A stretch of 64,000 nucleotides of DNA, from contig NZ_CP156674.1 of assembly GCF_039851965.1 (NCBI RefSeq), positions 3,720,001 through 3,784,000 of the forward strand. The letters are read 5' to 3'. The notes under the pieces are model-generated. The model made no database searches, was not told where the DNA came from, and saw nothing but the letters and a program-made list of their open reading frames with translations. Position numbers and translations under genes: made by a program. Positions 9,300 to 16,637 of the stretch are shown here, in pieces. The DNA is from Pseudalkalibacillus hwajinpoensis (lineage in GTDB: Bacteria > Bacillota > Bacilli > Bacillales > Guptibacillaceae). Numbering within the stretch: position 1 is the stretch's first letter; the number at the start of each line of letters is the position of its first letter.

Positions 9300-9327
9300 C
9301 TCTGCTAAATGCAGGGTTATTTTTTTC
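9298..9327 (+). terminator. Intrinsic terminator ending the thi operon
   Basis: Stem AACTCTGC/GCAGGGTT (one G-T pair), loop TAAAT, then ATTTTTTTC. It overlaps the thiD stop codon. Confidence 0.85.
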
Positions 9328-9389
9328 TTTTCAAAAGGTGATTTAAAATCAAGTGAGTGTTATCTTCGAGATAGTGTATAGAATTGGGG

Positions 9390-9411
9390 TATGATATAAA
9401 CGATAATCATA
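9390..9411 (+). promoter_or_regulatory. Candidate operator over the -10 region of the fetAB operon
   Basis: Inverted repeat TATGAT-N10-ATCATA, 26 bases before the fetA start. The left arm doubles as a good -10 hexamer (TATGAT). It resembles the AT-rich metal- or peroxide-regulator boxes (Fur/PerR) but does not match either consensus well, so the regulator is unknown. Confidence 0.4.
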
Positions 9412-9436
9412 AGCCATTTTCAGGAAAGGTTACGTT

Positions 9437-10132
9437 ATGAAACCAATAATTGAAGTGAAAAAAGTGAAAAGTGAACGTGTGACAGGTGTGAACTTTGCTT
9501 TGAAGGAGGGAACACTAACCACCATTATCGGTCCTTCGGGTTCCGGAAAGAGTAGTCTGTTAATGTTATTAAACAGACTGGAGGATCCAGACCAGGGAGA
9601 CATTTATGTAAAAGGGAAGAAGATTGACGATTATCCGATTGATGAATTAAGACGCAGCATTGGAATGGTGTTTCAGCAAGCGCATCTATTTGACGGTACC
9701 GTAAAAGACAATTTAAAATTTGGTCCTGATCTGAAAAAGTACTGGGATGAGGAACAGGGAATAGCACTCTTGAAAAAAGTTCAGCTCCATGAAGAATTTC
9801 TAATGAAAGACGTCGAGCATCTCTCAGGAGGGGAACAACAGCGAGTCGCTTTTGCTCGAACACTTGCAAATGATCCAGATGTGCTTCTGTTAGATGAAGT
9901 AACAAGCGCTCTTGATATGAGGACAGTTGAGTGGATGGAAGAACTATTACATACGCTCGTTTATGAAGAAGGGAAGACAATTCTTATGATTACACACGAT
10001 TTAAAGCAGGCAGAACGATTGGGACAATACACGCTGTTTATGTATGAAGGGCGTCTCGAAGAGCGGGGAGAAACAGAAGAGTTATTTCATCACCCGAAAT
10101 CAAAAGCTCTAACGCATTTTCTTGAGGGCTAG
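9437..10132 (+). CDS. fetA: ABC transporter ATPase, FetA/YjkB-like
   Basis: Energises the permease encoded next to it. The 231-residue single nucleotide-binding domain has Walker A GPSGSGKS (32-39), Q-loop around Q80, signature LSGGEQQ (129-135), Walker B LLLDE (150-154) and the H-loop ITHD. The pair resembles E. coli FetAB (YbbLM), implicated in iron export and peroxide resistance, and B. subtilis YjkBA. Start ATG 9437 follows GGAAAGG. An AT-rich inverted repeat covers the presumed promoter. The transported substrate is inferred from homologues only. Confidence 0.85.
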   Translation: MKPIIEVKKVKSERVTGVNFALKEGTLTTIIGPSGSGKSSLLMLLNRLEDPDQGDIYVKGKKIDDYPIDELRRSIGMVFQQAHLFDGTVKDNLKFGPDLKKYWDEEQGIALLKKVQLHEEFLMKDVEHLSGGEQQRVAFARTLANDPDVLLLDEVTSALDMRTVEWMEELLHTLVYEEGKTILMITHDLKQAERLGQYTLFMYEGRLEERGETEELFHHPKSKALTHFLEG

Positions 10133-10135
10133 CAC

Positions 10136-10906
10136 ATGACGGGGATTTCGAATCTCTCGCTATTAACAATGATCCTTTTTGTGATGATTCCGGTATCACT
10201 TTCCTACCTTTTTTCCCTTGGAATCGGTAAATCAGCGATCTGGTCTTCCTTCCGAGGCGTTATTCAGCTCTTTTTTATAGGGTATATATTAACATTTTTG
10301 TTTTCAATGCCAGACTGGCAGGGAATAGGTTTGTGGATAGCTATCATGCTGGTGATTGCTGCCAAACAGGCGGGGAAAAGAGGAAAAGGGATTCCACACG
10401 CATTTATGTTATCATTGGGTTCATTGATACTGATTGAAGTGTTTGTGTTATCATTATGGATCCTATTTGATATTATACCGTTCCAATCAGAACAGGTGAT
10501 TCCTATGAGTGGAATGATTATCGGGAATAGTATGGTAGCATCTGGACTCGCCTTTGAGCGAATGAAAAATGAATTTCATGATAGCAGGGGGAAGATCCTT
10601 GCTGCACTGTCACTGGGGGCTAATCCGGCTCAAGCATCGCAAATGATTATTAGAAAAACGATTCGAGCTGCCATGATTCCAAATGTGGATGGATTAAAAA
10701 CAATTGGTCTTGTACAGCTGCCGGGAATGATGACAGGTTTAATACTTGGAGGAGCTTCCCCAATTGAAGCGATCCGGTATCAGATTGTTATTTCCATTAG
10801 TATTTTTTCATCGGTTTCGATTTGTGCAATGATTATTTCGCTTGTTACGTATCGATTCTTCTATAATCAAAATATGCAGCTTATTTCTAATGAAGGAGGT
10901 AATTAA
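10136..10906 (+). CDS. fetB: FetB/YbbM-type ABC permease (UPF0014)
   Basis: A 256-residue integral membrane protein with about seven hydrophobic segments (near 7-27, 36-56, 60-76, 88-112, 122-141, 195-212, 220-243). Its conserved stretch ALSLGANPAQA plus RAAMIPNVDGLKTIGLVQLPGMMTG is the hallmark of the UPF0014/FetB family. It begins three bases after fetA, so the two form a coupled exporter. Family members have been linked to iron efflux; nothing in the sequence defines the substrate here. Confidence 0.87.
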   Translation: MTGISNLSLLTMILFVMIPVSLSYLFSLGIGKSAIWSSFRGVIQLFFIGYILTFLFSMPDWQGIGLWIAIMLVIAAKQAGKRGKGIPHAFMLSLGSLILIEVFVLSLWILFDIIPFQSEQVIPMSGMIIGNSMVASGLAFERMKNEFHDSRGKILAALSLGANPAQASQMIIRKTIRAAMIPNVDGLKTIGLVQLPGMMTGLILGGASPIEAIRYQIVISISIFSSVSICAMIISLVTYRFFYNQNMQLISNEGGN

Positions 10907-10908
10907 TC

Positions 10909-11214
10909 ATGGCTATAGTAGATGTCACTGTGATTCCGATAGGAACAGAAACACCAAGTGTGAGTAGGTATGTTGCAAATGTACAGGAGGTCTTAGAAAC
11001 GTTTACCGATCGGGTTACGTATCGCCTGACCCCTATGAGTACGCTAATTGAAGGAGAACTGTCTGATCTTCTTGAGGTGGTACAGGCCATTCATGAAGCG
11101 CCATTTCAAGCTGGAATTGAACGGGTAGCAACGAATATCCGTATTGATGATAGACGTGATAAAAAAGGAAAAATGGACGACAAGCTTGAATCAGTCGAGA
11201 GACACCTGAAGTAG
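10909..11214 (+). CDS. yqgV: MTH1187/YkoF-like thiamine-binding family protein (YqgV, UPF0045)
   Basis: A 101-residue ferredoxin-like protein of the MTH1187 family. Members bind thiamine or its pyrimidine, though a cellular role is not established. Seen: the N-terminal VDVTVIPIGTETPSVSRYVA and the central TYRLTPMSTLIEGE characteristic of the family. Start ATG 10909 follows AAGGAGG only two bases after fetB, so it is transcribed with the exporter. Its closeness to the thiamine operon supports a link with thiamine. Ends before a bidirectional terminator. Confidence 0.88.
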   Translation: MAIVDVTVIPIGTETPSVSRYVANVQEVLETFTDRVTYRLTPMSTLIEGELSDLLEVVQAIHEAPFQAGIERVATNIRIDDRRDKKGKMDDKLESVERHLK

Positions 11215-11233
11215 TATAAAAAAGGAAGCCAGT

Positions 11234-11261
11234 AAAAAAACAGCCATATTGGCTGTTTTTT
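11234..11261. terminator. Bidirectional terminator between yqgV and yqgW
   Basis: Stem AAAAACAGCC/GGCTGTTTTT with loop ATATT; A-run on the left and T-run on the right let it stop both strands. The yqgW stop codon lies in the T-run. Confidence 0.88.
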
Positions 11262-11445
11262 AGTGGCCTCCGCCGCCCCCGGATCCGAAAAGAATGTCGA
11301 TCACTGTAGCTACAGTAAAAGCGCCAAAGACAAGCACCGTTAATCCTGCAAAGGCAAGACCCATAAAGTTTTTTTCACGTAAAGAGCGGAAAATGCCCCA
11401 TACACAAAATAATGTAACGATTGCAAAAATAATTGATAACCCCAT
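11260..11445 (-). CDS. yqgW: YqgW family small membrane protein (DUF2759)
   Basis: 61 residues with two hydrophobic segments (about 2-20 and 29-52) and a basic loop between them, ending in the glycine tail GSGGGGGH. This matches the DUF2759/YqgW family, which has no known function. The start ATG at 11445 lies eight bases after AGGGAGG on the minus strand; upstream in-frame codons lack a ribosome site. It is monocistronic and convergent with yqgV. Confidence 0.88.
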   Translation of the reverse strand: MGLSIIFAIVTLFCVWGIFRSLREKNFMGLAFAGLTVLVFGAFTVATVIDILFGSGGGGGH

Positions 11446-11590
11446 TTGGAATACCTCCCTATCCATGCACTTTTTATCAGTATACCCGGAAACGAGCAAG
11501 TTACGGCATGGTTAACTCTAAATTTTTCTGCATGGTATGTACAATAAGTCCTTTCTTATTTTAACCGTTTTCTTTTCATTTGTCGAGGCG

Positions 11591-12067
11591 TTATTCCGGC
11601 AAAAATGTAAGTTCAAGCTGGTATGCCCGTGCAATTCCTTCCATTAGTTCGGTGTGCATATGGTCAATGTAAAAAACGTCGTCGTCCTTCGCGATCACGT
11701 GTTCATCCATTTGCAGTTGTGCCATTTCAATCTGTTCCTCCACACCTGTTGATATGATGAAGTAAGAAACCAAATTTTCATATAGAAAATAGTTAGTATT
11801 CTGGGAAACAAAACCATAATCATAAAAAGATGCATAGGGATTTGCGTTCGGAGAAAGGGGGAGAAGAGAATAGAATTCTTCAAACACACCTTTAGATAGG
11901 TAGTAATCTTGAAGTGTCAAAGCTTCTTCTTTATTAGAGATGATGACCAGTCTTTTATCTCGATCCATGACTGTAGCAAGCTCAGCTGTTTTCTTGATGA
12001 TTTGCGCAATAAAACCCGGCAGCTTTCCAATCGGTGGCTTCATTTCAACGCCATAAACCGTTTCCAT
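11591..12067 (-). CDS. Hypothetical 158-residue protein
   Basis: I do not recognise this family. The product is soluble and acidic with no membrane segment. It starts METVYGVEMKPPIGKLPGFI, has a central RLVIISNKEEALTLQDYYLS region that could be an alpha/beta unit, a tyrosine- and asparagine-rich middle (YASFYDYGFVSQNTNYFLYE), and an acidic C-terminal half with HVIAKDDDVFYIDHMH. ATG 12067 is preceded by AAAGGAG at good spacing, which supports a real gene. It is transcribed divergently from yqgX, at the place where B. subtilis has nothing comparable that I can name. There is no obvious terminator immediately after it. Confidence 0.8.
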   Translation of the reverse strand: METVYGVEMKPPIGKLPGFIAQIIKKTAELATVMDRDKRLVIISNKEEALTLQDYYLSKGVFEEFYSLLPLSPNANPYASFYDYGFVSQNTNYFLYENLVSYFIISTGVEEQIEMAQLQMDEHVIAKDDDVFYIDHMHTELMEGIARAYQLELTFLPE

Positions 12068-12143
12068 AGCAATCGTCTCCTTTTGAACAATCTTTTGTAT
12101 AGTGTAGAATAAGAAACATAATCTTTCAATGGAGGCGAATGAG

Positions 12144-12785
12144 ATGGAATGGAAACAGATGGCGGTTGGACCTGTTCAGGCTAATGCAGGATTGATTTGG
12201 AATGAGAAGAAAGAAGCCCTCTTAATTGATCCGGGTGCAGAAGGAGGAAGGATTAAGAGGAAAATAGAAAAGTTAGAATTAAAGCCGGTAGCGATTTTAT
12301 TAACCCATGCACACTTTGACCATATTGGTGCAGTTGATCTTATTCGTGAAGCCTACAATATCCCGGTTTATCTCCATAAATTTGAAGAAAAGTGGCTTTC
12401 AGATGCTTCATTAAATGGCTCGAAATTGTTTCCTATAGTAGAAAATATTGAAGGAAAACCAGCAGATTATTTAATTGAAAATGAATGCGACATGACGGTT
12501 GGATCATTTATGTTTAGTGTATTTGAGACTCCGGGACATTCACCTGGTAGCGTATCGTTTTACTTTAAGGAAGCTGGCATTGTTTTCTCGGGAGATGCAC
12601 TATTTGCAGGGAGCATTGGAAGAACGGACCTTCCTGGTGGTAATCACAAGCAGCTGATTGAAAGTATACATAATCGTCTTCTCGTCTTACCAGAGCAAAC
12701 AATTGTAGCATCGGGACACGGTCCTGTCACCACAATTGAGGATGAGATGGCTGGAAATCCTTTTCTTAATGGATTTTCTCTCTAA
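12144..12785 (+). CDS. yqgX: Metallo-beta-lactamase-fold hydrolase YqgX (glyoxalase II-like)
   Basis: 213 residues with the full zinc-binding set of the family: THAHFDH (54-60), the GHSPGS histidine, the FSGDALF aspartate and the terminal GHGP histidine. YqgX-type enzymes have been described as glyoxalase II-like hydrolases of thioesters, in bacillithiol-linked methylglyoxal detoxification. Start ATG 12144 is chosen because GGAGG at 12131 gives proper spacing, whereas ATG 12129 overlaps that site. The next gene starts immediately after the stop codon, so the two are cotranscribed. Confidence 0.9.
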   Translation: MEWKQMAVGPVQANAGLIWNEKKEALLIDPGAEGGRIKRKIEKLELKPVAILLTHAHFDHIGAVDLIREAYNIPVYLHKFEEKWLSDASLNGSKLFPIVENIEGKPADYLIENECDMTVGSFMFSVFETPGHSPGSVSFYFKEAGIVFSGDALFAGSIGRTDLPGGNHKQLIESIHNRLLVLPEQTIVASGHGPVTTIEDEMAGNPFLNGFSL

Positions 12786-13868
12786 ATGATGCAACTCCTG
12801 AGTAGGATTAAAGACGAAATTGAGCAGAGTCTCGACGAAGCTATCACTTATGAAAGGTTTATGTCACTTGCGTTATATGACAAAGACTATGGATACTACA
12901 ATGTAGAAAAGCAAAAAACAGGGAGAGAAGGAGATTTCTATACTTCGTCAAGCGTGCATGGCGTATTTGCCAGGGTGATCGCAGGGGCACTTATAGAAGC
13001 CATTCAAGAAAATCAGATAATGCCTGTCATTGTGGATGTGGGTTCTGGGGATGGAAGATTTATTCAATCCTTCCTTGATGAAGTAAAGGAAATTAATCAT
13101 TCACTTTACAAGAAGATTCAGTATTATGTAGTGGAATCAAGCCCCTTTCATCAAAAGTTAATAAAGAAACTGACAGTATCACATCCTGTGACTCTTTATG
13201 GAAATATAAGGGATCTTAAAGAAAGGTTGCCCCGTTTAAATGGTATTCTTATTTCTAATGAATTGCTTGATGCCTTCCCGGTTCGTGTCGTAGAAAAGTA
13301 TGATGGTGAGCTTTTAGAAGTTTGCGTAGGACTGGATAATCAAGGAACGCTTATAGATATGTACAAACCCTGTACAAGTAAAAGAATCGTGAGTTGGATC
13401 GAGGACTATGGAAGTTCGATTGAAGAGGGTCAGCGGATGGAAATACCATTGATGATGACAGAGTGGTTAAAGGATGTAGGGACCTGGATTTCAAATGGCA
13501 GGGTATATACAATTGATTATGGTTATACAAATGAAGAGTGGAAACATCCAGCGCGAAGAAACGGGAGTTTACGCGGTTACAGTAACCATCAGATAATCGG
13601 TGATCCCCTGTTAACTCCAGGCAAAATAGATTTAACGACACATATTCACATCGATGCGGTTAAGAAAATCGGAGAACAGCGCGGTCTTACCTGGCTTTCA
13701 TGTGAATACCAGGGCGCCTTTCTATTAAAACACGGTCTGTTGAACTTTATTCAAGAAACGAGTCCTGAAGATCCATTTTCACCTACTCAGCGGCAGAACC
13801 GAGCCATAAGGTGGCTCTCACAATCAAATCAGTTTCGAGTAATCGTGCAAGAAAAAAGAGAGAATTAA
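12786..13868 (+). CDS. MidA/NDUFAF7-like SAM-dependent methyltransferase (COG1565)
   Basis: A 360-residue protein of the MidA (DUF185) family, related to the mitochondrial arginine methyltransferase NDUFAF7. It shows the family N-terminal GDFYTSS (49-55), the SAM-binding VDVGSGDGR (83-91), the SNELLDAFPV motif near 157-166 and the C-terminal IDYG and H..VDFT-like (THIHIDAVKKIGEQRG) region. It directly abuts the yqgX stop with no Shine-Dalgarno of its own, so reinitiation is likely; ATG 12789 is an alternative start. The bacterial substrate is unknown. Confidence 0.87.
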   Translation: MMQLLSRIKDEIEQSLDEAITYERFMSLALYDKDYGYYNVEKQKTGREGDFYTSSSVHGVFARVIAGALIEAIQENQIMPVIVDVGSGDGRFIQSFLDEVKEINHSLYKKIQYYVVESSPFHQKLIKKLTVSHPVTLYGNIRDLKERLPRLNGILISNELLDAFPVRVVEKYDGELLEVCVGLDNQGTLIDMYKPCTSKRIVSWIEDYGSSIEEGQRMEIPLMMTEWLKDVGTWISNGRVYTIDYGYTNEEWKHPARRNGSLRGYSNHQIIGDPLLTPGKIDLTTHIHIDAVKKIGEQRGLTWLSCEYQGAFLLKHGLLNFIQETSPEDPFSPTQRQNRAIRWLSQSNQFRVIVQEKREN

Positions 13869-13901
13869 AAAAGACGATGCTGCAGTAGCGTCGTCTTTTT
13901 T
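13867..13901. terminator. Bidirectional terminator between the methyltransferase and yqgY
   Basis: Stem AAAAAAGACGA-T-GC.../...GC-G-TCGTCTTTTTT with short loop; poly-A on the left and poly-T on the right serve the convergent genes. Confidence 0.85.
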
Positions 13902-13911
13902 ATACATTCTT

Positions 13912-14157
13912 TTAATGTCCGCCTGATCCAGGTGACATCATGAACACTGACCAGTAGGAAAAACCGACCATAAATAATGTTAAGTATACTCCAAAAATAT
14001 ACAAATAAGTACGCTCTGTGAAGTTCAAGTAACTTAACGCTAAAAACATGCCGGTCTGGCCAAGGAATAGCAATCCAAGTACAGGCATATCACCGACAAA
14101 GCCCATAAGCGAGAAAATGCCAGTCCAGAAAGCAATTACTCGGTACATTCTAGGCAT
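13912..14157 (-). CDS. yqgY: YqgY family small membrane protein (DUF2626)
   Basis: 81 residues with two to three hydrophobic segments (about 7-25, 28-45, 55-75), matching the DUF2626/YqgY family of Bacillus membrane proteins of unknown role. The start at ATG 14157 (MPRMYRVIAFW) follows GGGAGG by eight bases; the codons further upstream lack such a site. It ends in PGSGGH, a tail strikingly like that of YqgW. Its position next to mgsR matches B. subtilis. Confidence 0.88.
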   Translation of the reverse strand: MPRMYRVIAFWTGIFSLMGFVGDMPVLGLLFLGQTGMFLALSYLNFTERTYLYIFGVYLTLFMVGFSYWSVFMMSPGSGGH

Positions 14158-14326
14158 AATGAGTTCCTCCCTTGCTCGTTCATTCCCATACATATCGTAT
14201 TATATATGAGTTGTTGTTAAAAAGTAAATGCTAGTCTCATGGCAAAATTGTGACTTGCTTTTTACTACCTTGAAAAGGGTTCCAATTTATTATCCCAAAT
14301 CGTTCACAAAAATACAAATCTTTTTC

Positions 14327-14365
14327 TTGTACAACGTTTGTTTAATCGTTGTATAATATGGTGAA
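14327..14365 (+). promoter_or_regulatory. Possible overlapping sigma-A and sigma-B promoters of mgsR
   Basis: TTGTAC (14327) and TATAAT (14352) are 19 bases apart, longer than ideal. In the same stretch GTTTAA (14340-14345) and GGTGAA (14360-14365), 14 bases apart, resemble the sigma-B consensus GTTTAA/GGGWAW. In B. subtilis mgsR is controlled by sigma-B, which fits. The match is suggestive rather than conclusive. Confidence 0.45.
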
Positions 14366-14405
14366 GATAGTCATTAACGGAAAACGAAACGGGGAGGACT
14401 CAAAA

Positions 14406-14789
14406 ATGGAAGATACTTTGAAGTATTATACGTATCCGAGTTGCACGTCATGCAGGAAAACAAAAGCCTGGTTGAAAGAAAATGGTGTCGATTTTGAAGA
14501 ACGTCATTTATTTAAAGACACACCGTCGATTGATGAATTGAAAGAGGTCATCACCCTATCCACGGAAGGTATTGAAGAAATTCTAGCGAAAAGAAGCAGT
14601 TCATTTAAACAACTCAATATCGACATTGAGAACTTAACAATGACAGAAATGCTTGAGCTGATGCACAATGAACCGAAGTTATTAAGAAGACCAATTGTTA
14701 CTAATGGTAAGAAGTTAATTGTAGGTTACAATAAATCCGGTTTGCAGAACTTGAAACAACGCAAAAAGAAGCTAGCTGTTGTTTCTTGA
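14406..14789 (+). CDS. mgsR: Spx/ArsC-family transcriptional regulator MgsR
   Basis: 127-residue thioredoxin-fold Spx-like protein with the redox pair CTSC (C13, C16) followed by RK. It has the RRPIV motif near residue 97 and a basic C-terminus. Spx proteins bind the RNA polymerase alpha subunit; MgsR in B. subtilis drives a subset of general stress genes. Start ATG 14406 has GGGGAGG eight bases upstream; an ATG at 14349 would add an implausible leader. B. subtilis keeps mgsR (yqgZ) next to yqgY, as here. Spx itself is a possible alternative, but locus and motif favour MgsR. Confidence 0.88.
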   Translation: MEDTLKYYTYPSCTSCRKTKAWLKENGVDFEERHLFKDTPSIDELKEVITLSTEGIEEILAKRSSSFKQLNIDIENLTMTEMLELMHNEPKLLRRPIVTNGKKLIVGYNKSGLQNLKQRKKKLAVVS

Positions 14790-14796
14790 TAAATGG

Positions 14797-14871
14797 TGGC
14801 TGGGCTAGCTGGATTCGAACCAGCGCATGACGGAATCAAAATCCGTTGCCTTACCGCTTGGCTATAGCCCA
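14797..14871 (-). tRNA. tRNA-Gln (anticodon TTG)
   Basis: Read on the minus strand: acceptor TGGGCTA pairs with TAGCCCA, discriminator G and an encoded CCA end. The anticodon stem-loop CGGAT-TTTGATT-CCG gives anticodon TTG, and the T-arm GCTGGTTCGAATCCAGC is intact. The isolated tRNA lies convergently after mgsR. Confidence 0.95.
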
Positions 14872-15039
14872 ATAGGTCTTATAAGACATAGTATAATCAA
14901 GGATGACATTCTTATACACTATTCTAAAAGCAGGTTTGCAAAAACCTGTTTTTGATTTGTGAATAATTTGTAAATGGTGAGATTTTAATGTAATGTCCTA
15001 AGCCATTAATGAATAAGATAACAGCATAATCCATGTCAC

Positions 15040-15076
15040 AGCGATATGCGGAAAATTTTCCGCGTGTCGCTTTTTT
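15040..15076 (+). terminator. Strong intrinsic terminator with no gene directly upstream
   Basis: Outer stem AGCGA/TCGCT, inner stem GCGGAA/TTCCGC with an AATT loop, then six T residues. The nearest plus-strand gene (mgsR) ends 250 bases earlier, beyond the antisense tRNA. It could end mgsR read-through transcripts or a small RNA starting after the tRNA. Confidence 0.7.
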
Positions 15077-15176
15077 AATAAATAGTAGAAATGTTTAACA
15101 GAAAATTCAAGGTTTTCGTTTGTGAATATTGAATTATATAAATAGTATTGAAAGAAGAATGTGGGTGACCGTTCTG

Positions 15177-15371
15177 GTGAAAACACTGCTTCTCTTTTTC
15201 TCAGCTGTATTTCAAGTTTTAATTGTTGTGATGTTGTTTGTCAATCGTTCATGGGTACCGCTACTTGCAATAGGTTATCTGGGGATGTTAACTCTATTAA
15301 TTATTGCCTTACTAAAAGACAAACGAAACGTTGAAAAGGAGGAGAAAGAGGATGATTATCGTAACTACTGA
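15177..15371 (+). CDS. Small two-helix membrane protein, unknown function
   Basis: About 64 residues: two hydrophobic segments (roughly 3-22 and 27-44) and a strongly charged tail (KDKRNVEKEEKEDD). I do not recognise a family. The start is uncertain: GTG 15177 has GGGTGA eight bases upstream and gives MKTLLLFF; ATG 15159 and GTG 15165 are in-frame alternatives behind AAAGAAG. It overlaps the following YbjQ-family gene by 20 bases, which argues that it is translated. Confidence 0.6.
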   Translation: MKTLLLFFSAVFQVLIVVMLFVNRSWVPLLAIGYLGMLTLLIIALLKDKRNVEKEEKEDDYRNY

Positions 15372-15666
15372 TGGTGTTGCGAATAAAGAAATAAAGGAAG
15401 TAATCGGTTATGTTCGAGGGAGCACCGTTCAATCGAAACACGTGGGAAAAGATATTCTTGCAAGTCTTAGAACGATTGTTGGGGGTGAAATAACGGAGTA
15501 TACCGAAATGATGACGGAAGCAAGGCAACGTGCAATTGCCAGAATGGTGAAGGATGCCGAAGGAAAGGGTGCAAATGCGATTGTAGCATTCAGGCTTCAG
15601 TCGTCAGCAGTTATGGCAAGTGCTTCTGAGATTATTGCGTATGGCACTGCCGTAGTCCTTGACTAA
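15352..15666 (+). CDS. YbjQ/UPF0145 family protein
   Basis: 104 residues matching the YbjQ family of small pentameric proteins of unknown function. Family markers are GYVRGSTVQSKHVGKDILASL (written here as GYVRGST...DILAS, about 24-43), the GGEITEYTEMM motif near 49-58, and the ARxRAI..M...A...GANAIV pattern that follows. ATG 15352 has GGAGGAGAAAGAGG upstream. It overlaps the small membrane protein gene before it and is followed closely by the alpha/beta hydrolase gene, suggesting one unit. Confidence 0.88.
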   Translation: MIIVTTDGVANKEIKEVIGYVRGSTVQSKHVGKDILASLRTIVGGEITEYTEMMTEARQRAIARMVKDAEGKGANAIVAFRLQSSAVMASASEIIAYGTAVVLD

Positions 15667-15686
15667 AGCTAAAGGGAGAGTTGTCA

Positions 15687-16532
15687 TTGAAGTGGGATGT
15701 GCAATTGATTCAGACTAACAGGGGAACATTTGAAGTTTTCACTAGAGGAAACGGACCACCACTTTGCGTCACACACCTGTATTCAGAGTTTAACGAAAGC
15801 GGGGATTACTTTGGAGAAGCTTTTACAGATCATTATACCGTTTATTTAGTTAATTTGAAGGAAACAGGGCGTTCTGATGCAGTGAAGGCCCCGTATGAAT
15901 TATTGATGGTAGAGACCGTATTTGATCTAGAAAGTATTCGTGAAGCGCTTGGAATTGACCGGTGGGTTTTTGCAGGTCATTCTACTGGTGGAATGCTAGG
16001 TTGTGTGTATGGTATTCATGCCTCACTGTCGCTTAACGCGCTGATTCTTGTTGGGGCTGCAGCACGGGAATATGCAACGTCCTCATCCTTTTGTATTTAT
16101 CACAAAGACCACCCTCAATATGAAAGGATGCAGCAATACATCGAGGCTTTAAAAGATTCTAAACTGGATAATGAAGAGAGGAAAATGATTTCAAGCGAAC
16201 GAACAAAGCTATCACTTTATCGACCTGAACGCTATCATCATTATTTTTCAAAATCGATACATAAAAAGATGGCAACAGAGCGCATGAACTTTTTTGCAAG
16301 AGAAATCCTCCAATTTGATGTGACAAAGCAGCTCCAGAAGGTGACTGCGCCAGCACTTATCATGTGTGGGAAACATGATGAGCAATGCCCGCTTCCATTT
16401 TCTGAAGAAATGGCTGAACGAATCCCTCATGCTTCCCTCGTCGTGTTTAATTACAGTAATCACTATCCATTTCTTGAAGAAGAATCTGCTTTTAACGACT
16501 CGGTGAACCGTTTTATGGAGACCCTTGCTTGA
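15687..16532 (+). CDS. Alpha/beta hydrolase, prolyl-iminopeptidase-like
   Basis: 281 residues with the alpha/beta hydrolase fold: nucleophile elbow GHSTGG (serine at about residue 99), acid in CGKHDEQCP near 230 and the catalytic histidine in NYSNHYPF near 259. The lid region resembles proline iminopeptidases and related hydrolases, but the substrate cannot be assigned. I choose TTG 15687 because GGGAG lies about eight bases upstream; TTG 15681 is too close. It follows the YbjQ-family gene by 20 bases and precedes the damaged comG operon. Confidence 0.8.
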   Translation: MKWDVQLIQTNRGTFEVFTRGNGPPLCVTHLYSEFNESGDYFGEAFTDHYTVYLVNLKETGRSDAVKAPYELLMVETVFDLESIREALGIDRWVFAGHSTGGMLGCVYGIHASLSLNALILVGAAAREYATSSSFCIYHKDHPQYERMQQYIEALKDSKLDNEERKMISSERTKLSLYRPERYHHYFSKSIHKKMATERMNFFAREILQFDVTKQLQKVTAPALIMCGKHDEQCPLPFSEEMAERIPHASLVVFNYSNHYPFLEEESAFNDSVNRFMETLA

Positions 16533-16547
16533 GAAAAACTTTTTCAT

Positions 16548-16603
16548 GAAGAAGGAATTACCTGTTACCTGGCGAATCCTTCTTCTTACGGTTCGAAAAC
16601 CGT
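16548..16603 (+). terminator. Two hairpins between the hydrolase gene and comGA
   Basis: First hairpin: GAAGAAGGA (16548-16556) with TCCTTCTTC (16577-16585). Second: ACGGTT-CGAA-AACCGT (16588-16603). Neither has a convincing T-run, so termination is uncertain; they may shield comGA from upstream transcription. No recognisable ComK twin AT-box was found before comGA. Confidence 0.45.
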
Positions 16604-16637
16604 GTCTACTCCACATTTTAGAAAGGAAGGTGTGTAC

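Noticed and set aside
14998..15186. Minus-strand frame of 62 codons
   Set aside because: It covers the strong plus-strand terminator and the small membrane protein start; no ribosome site.
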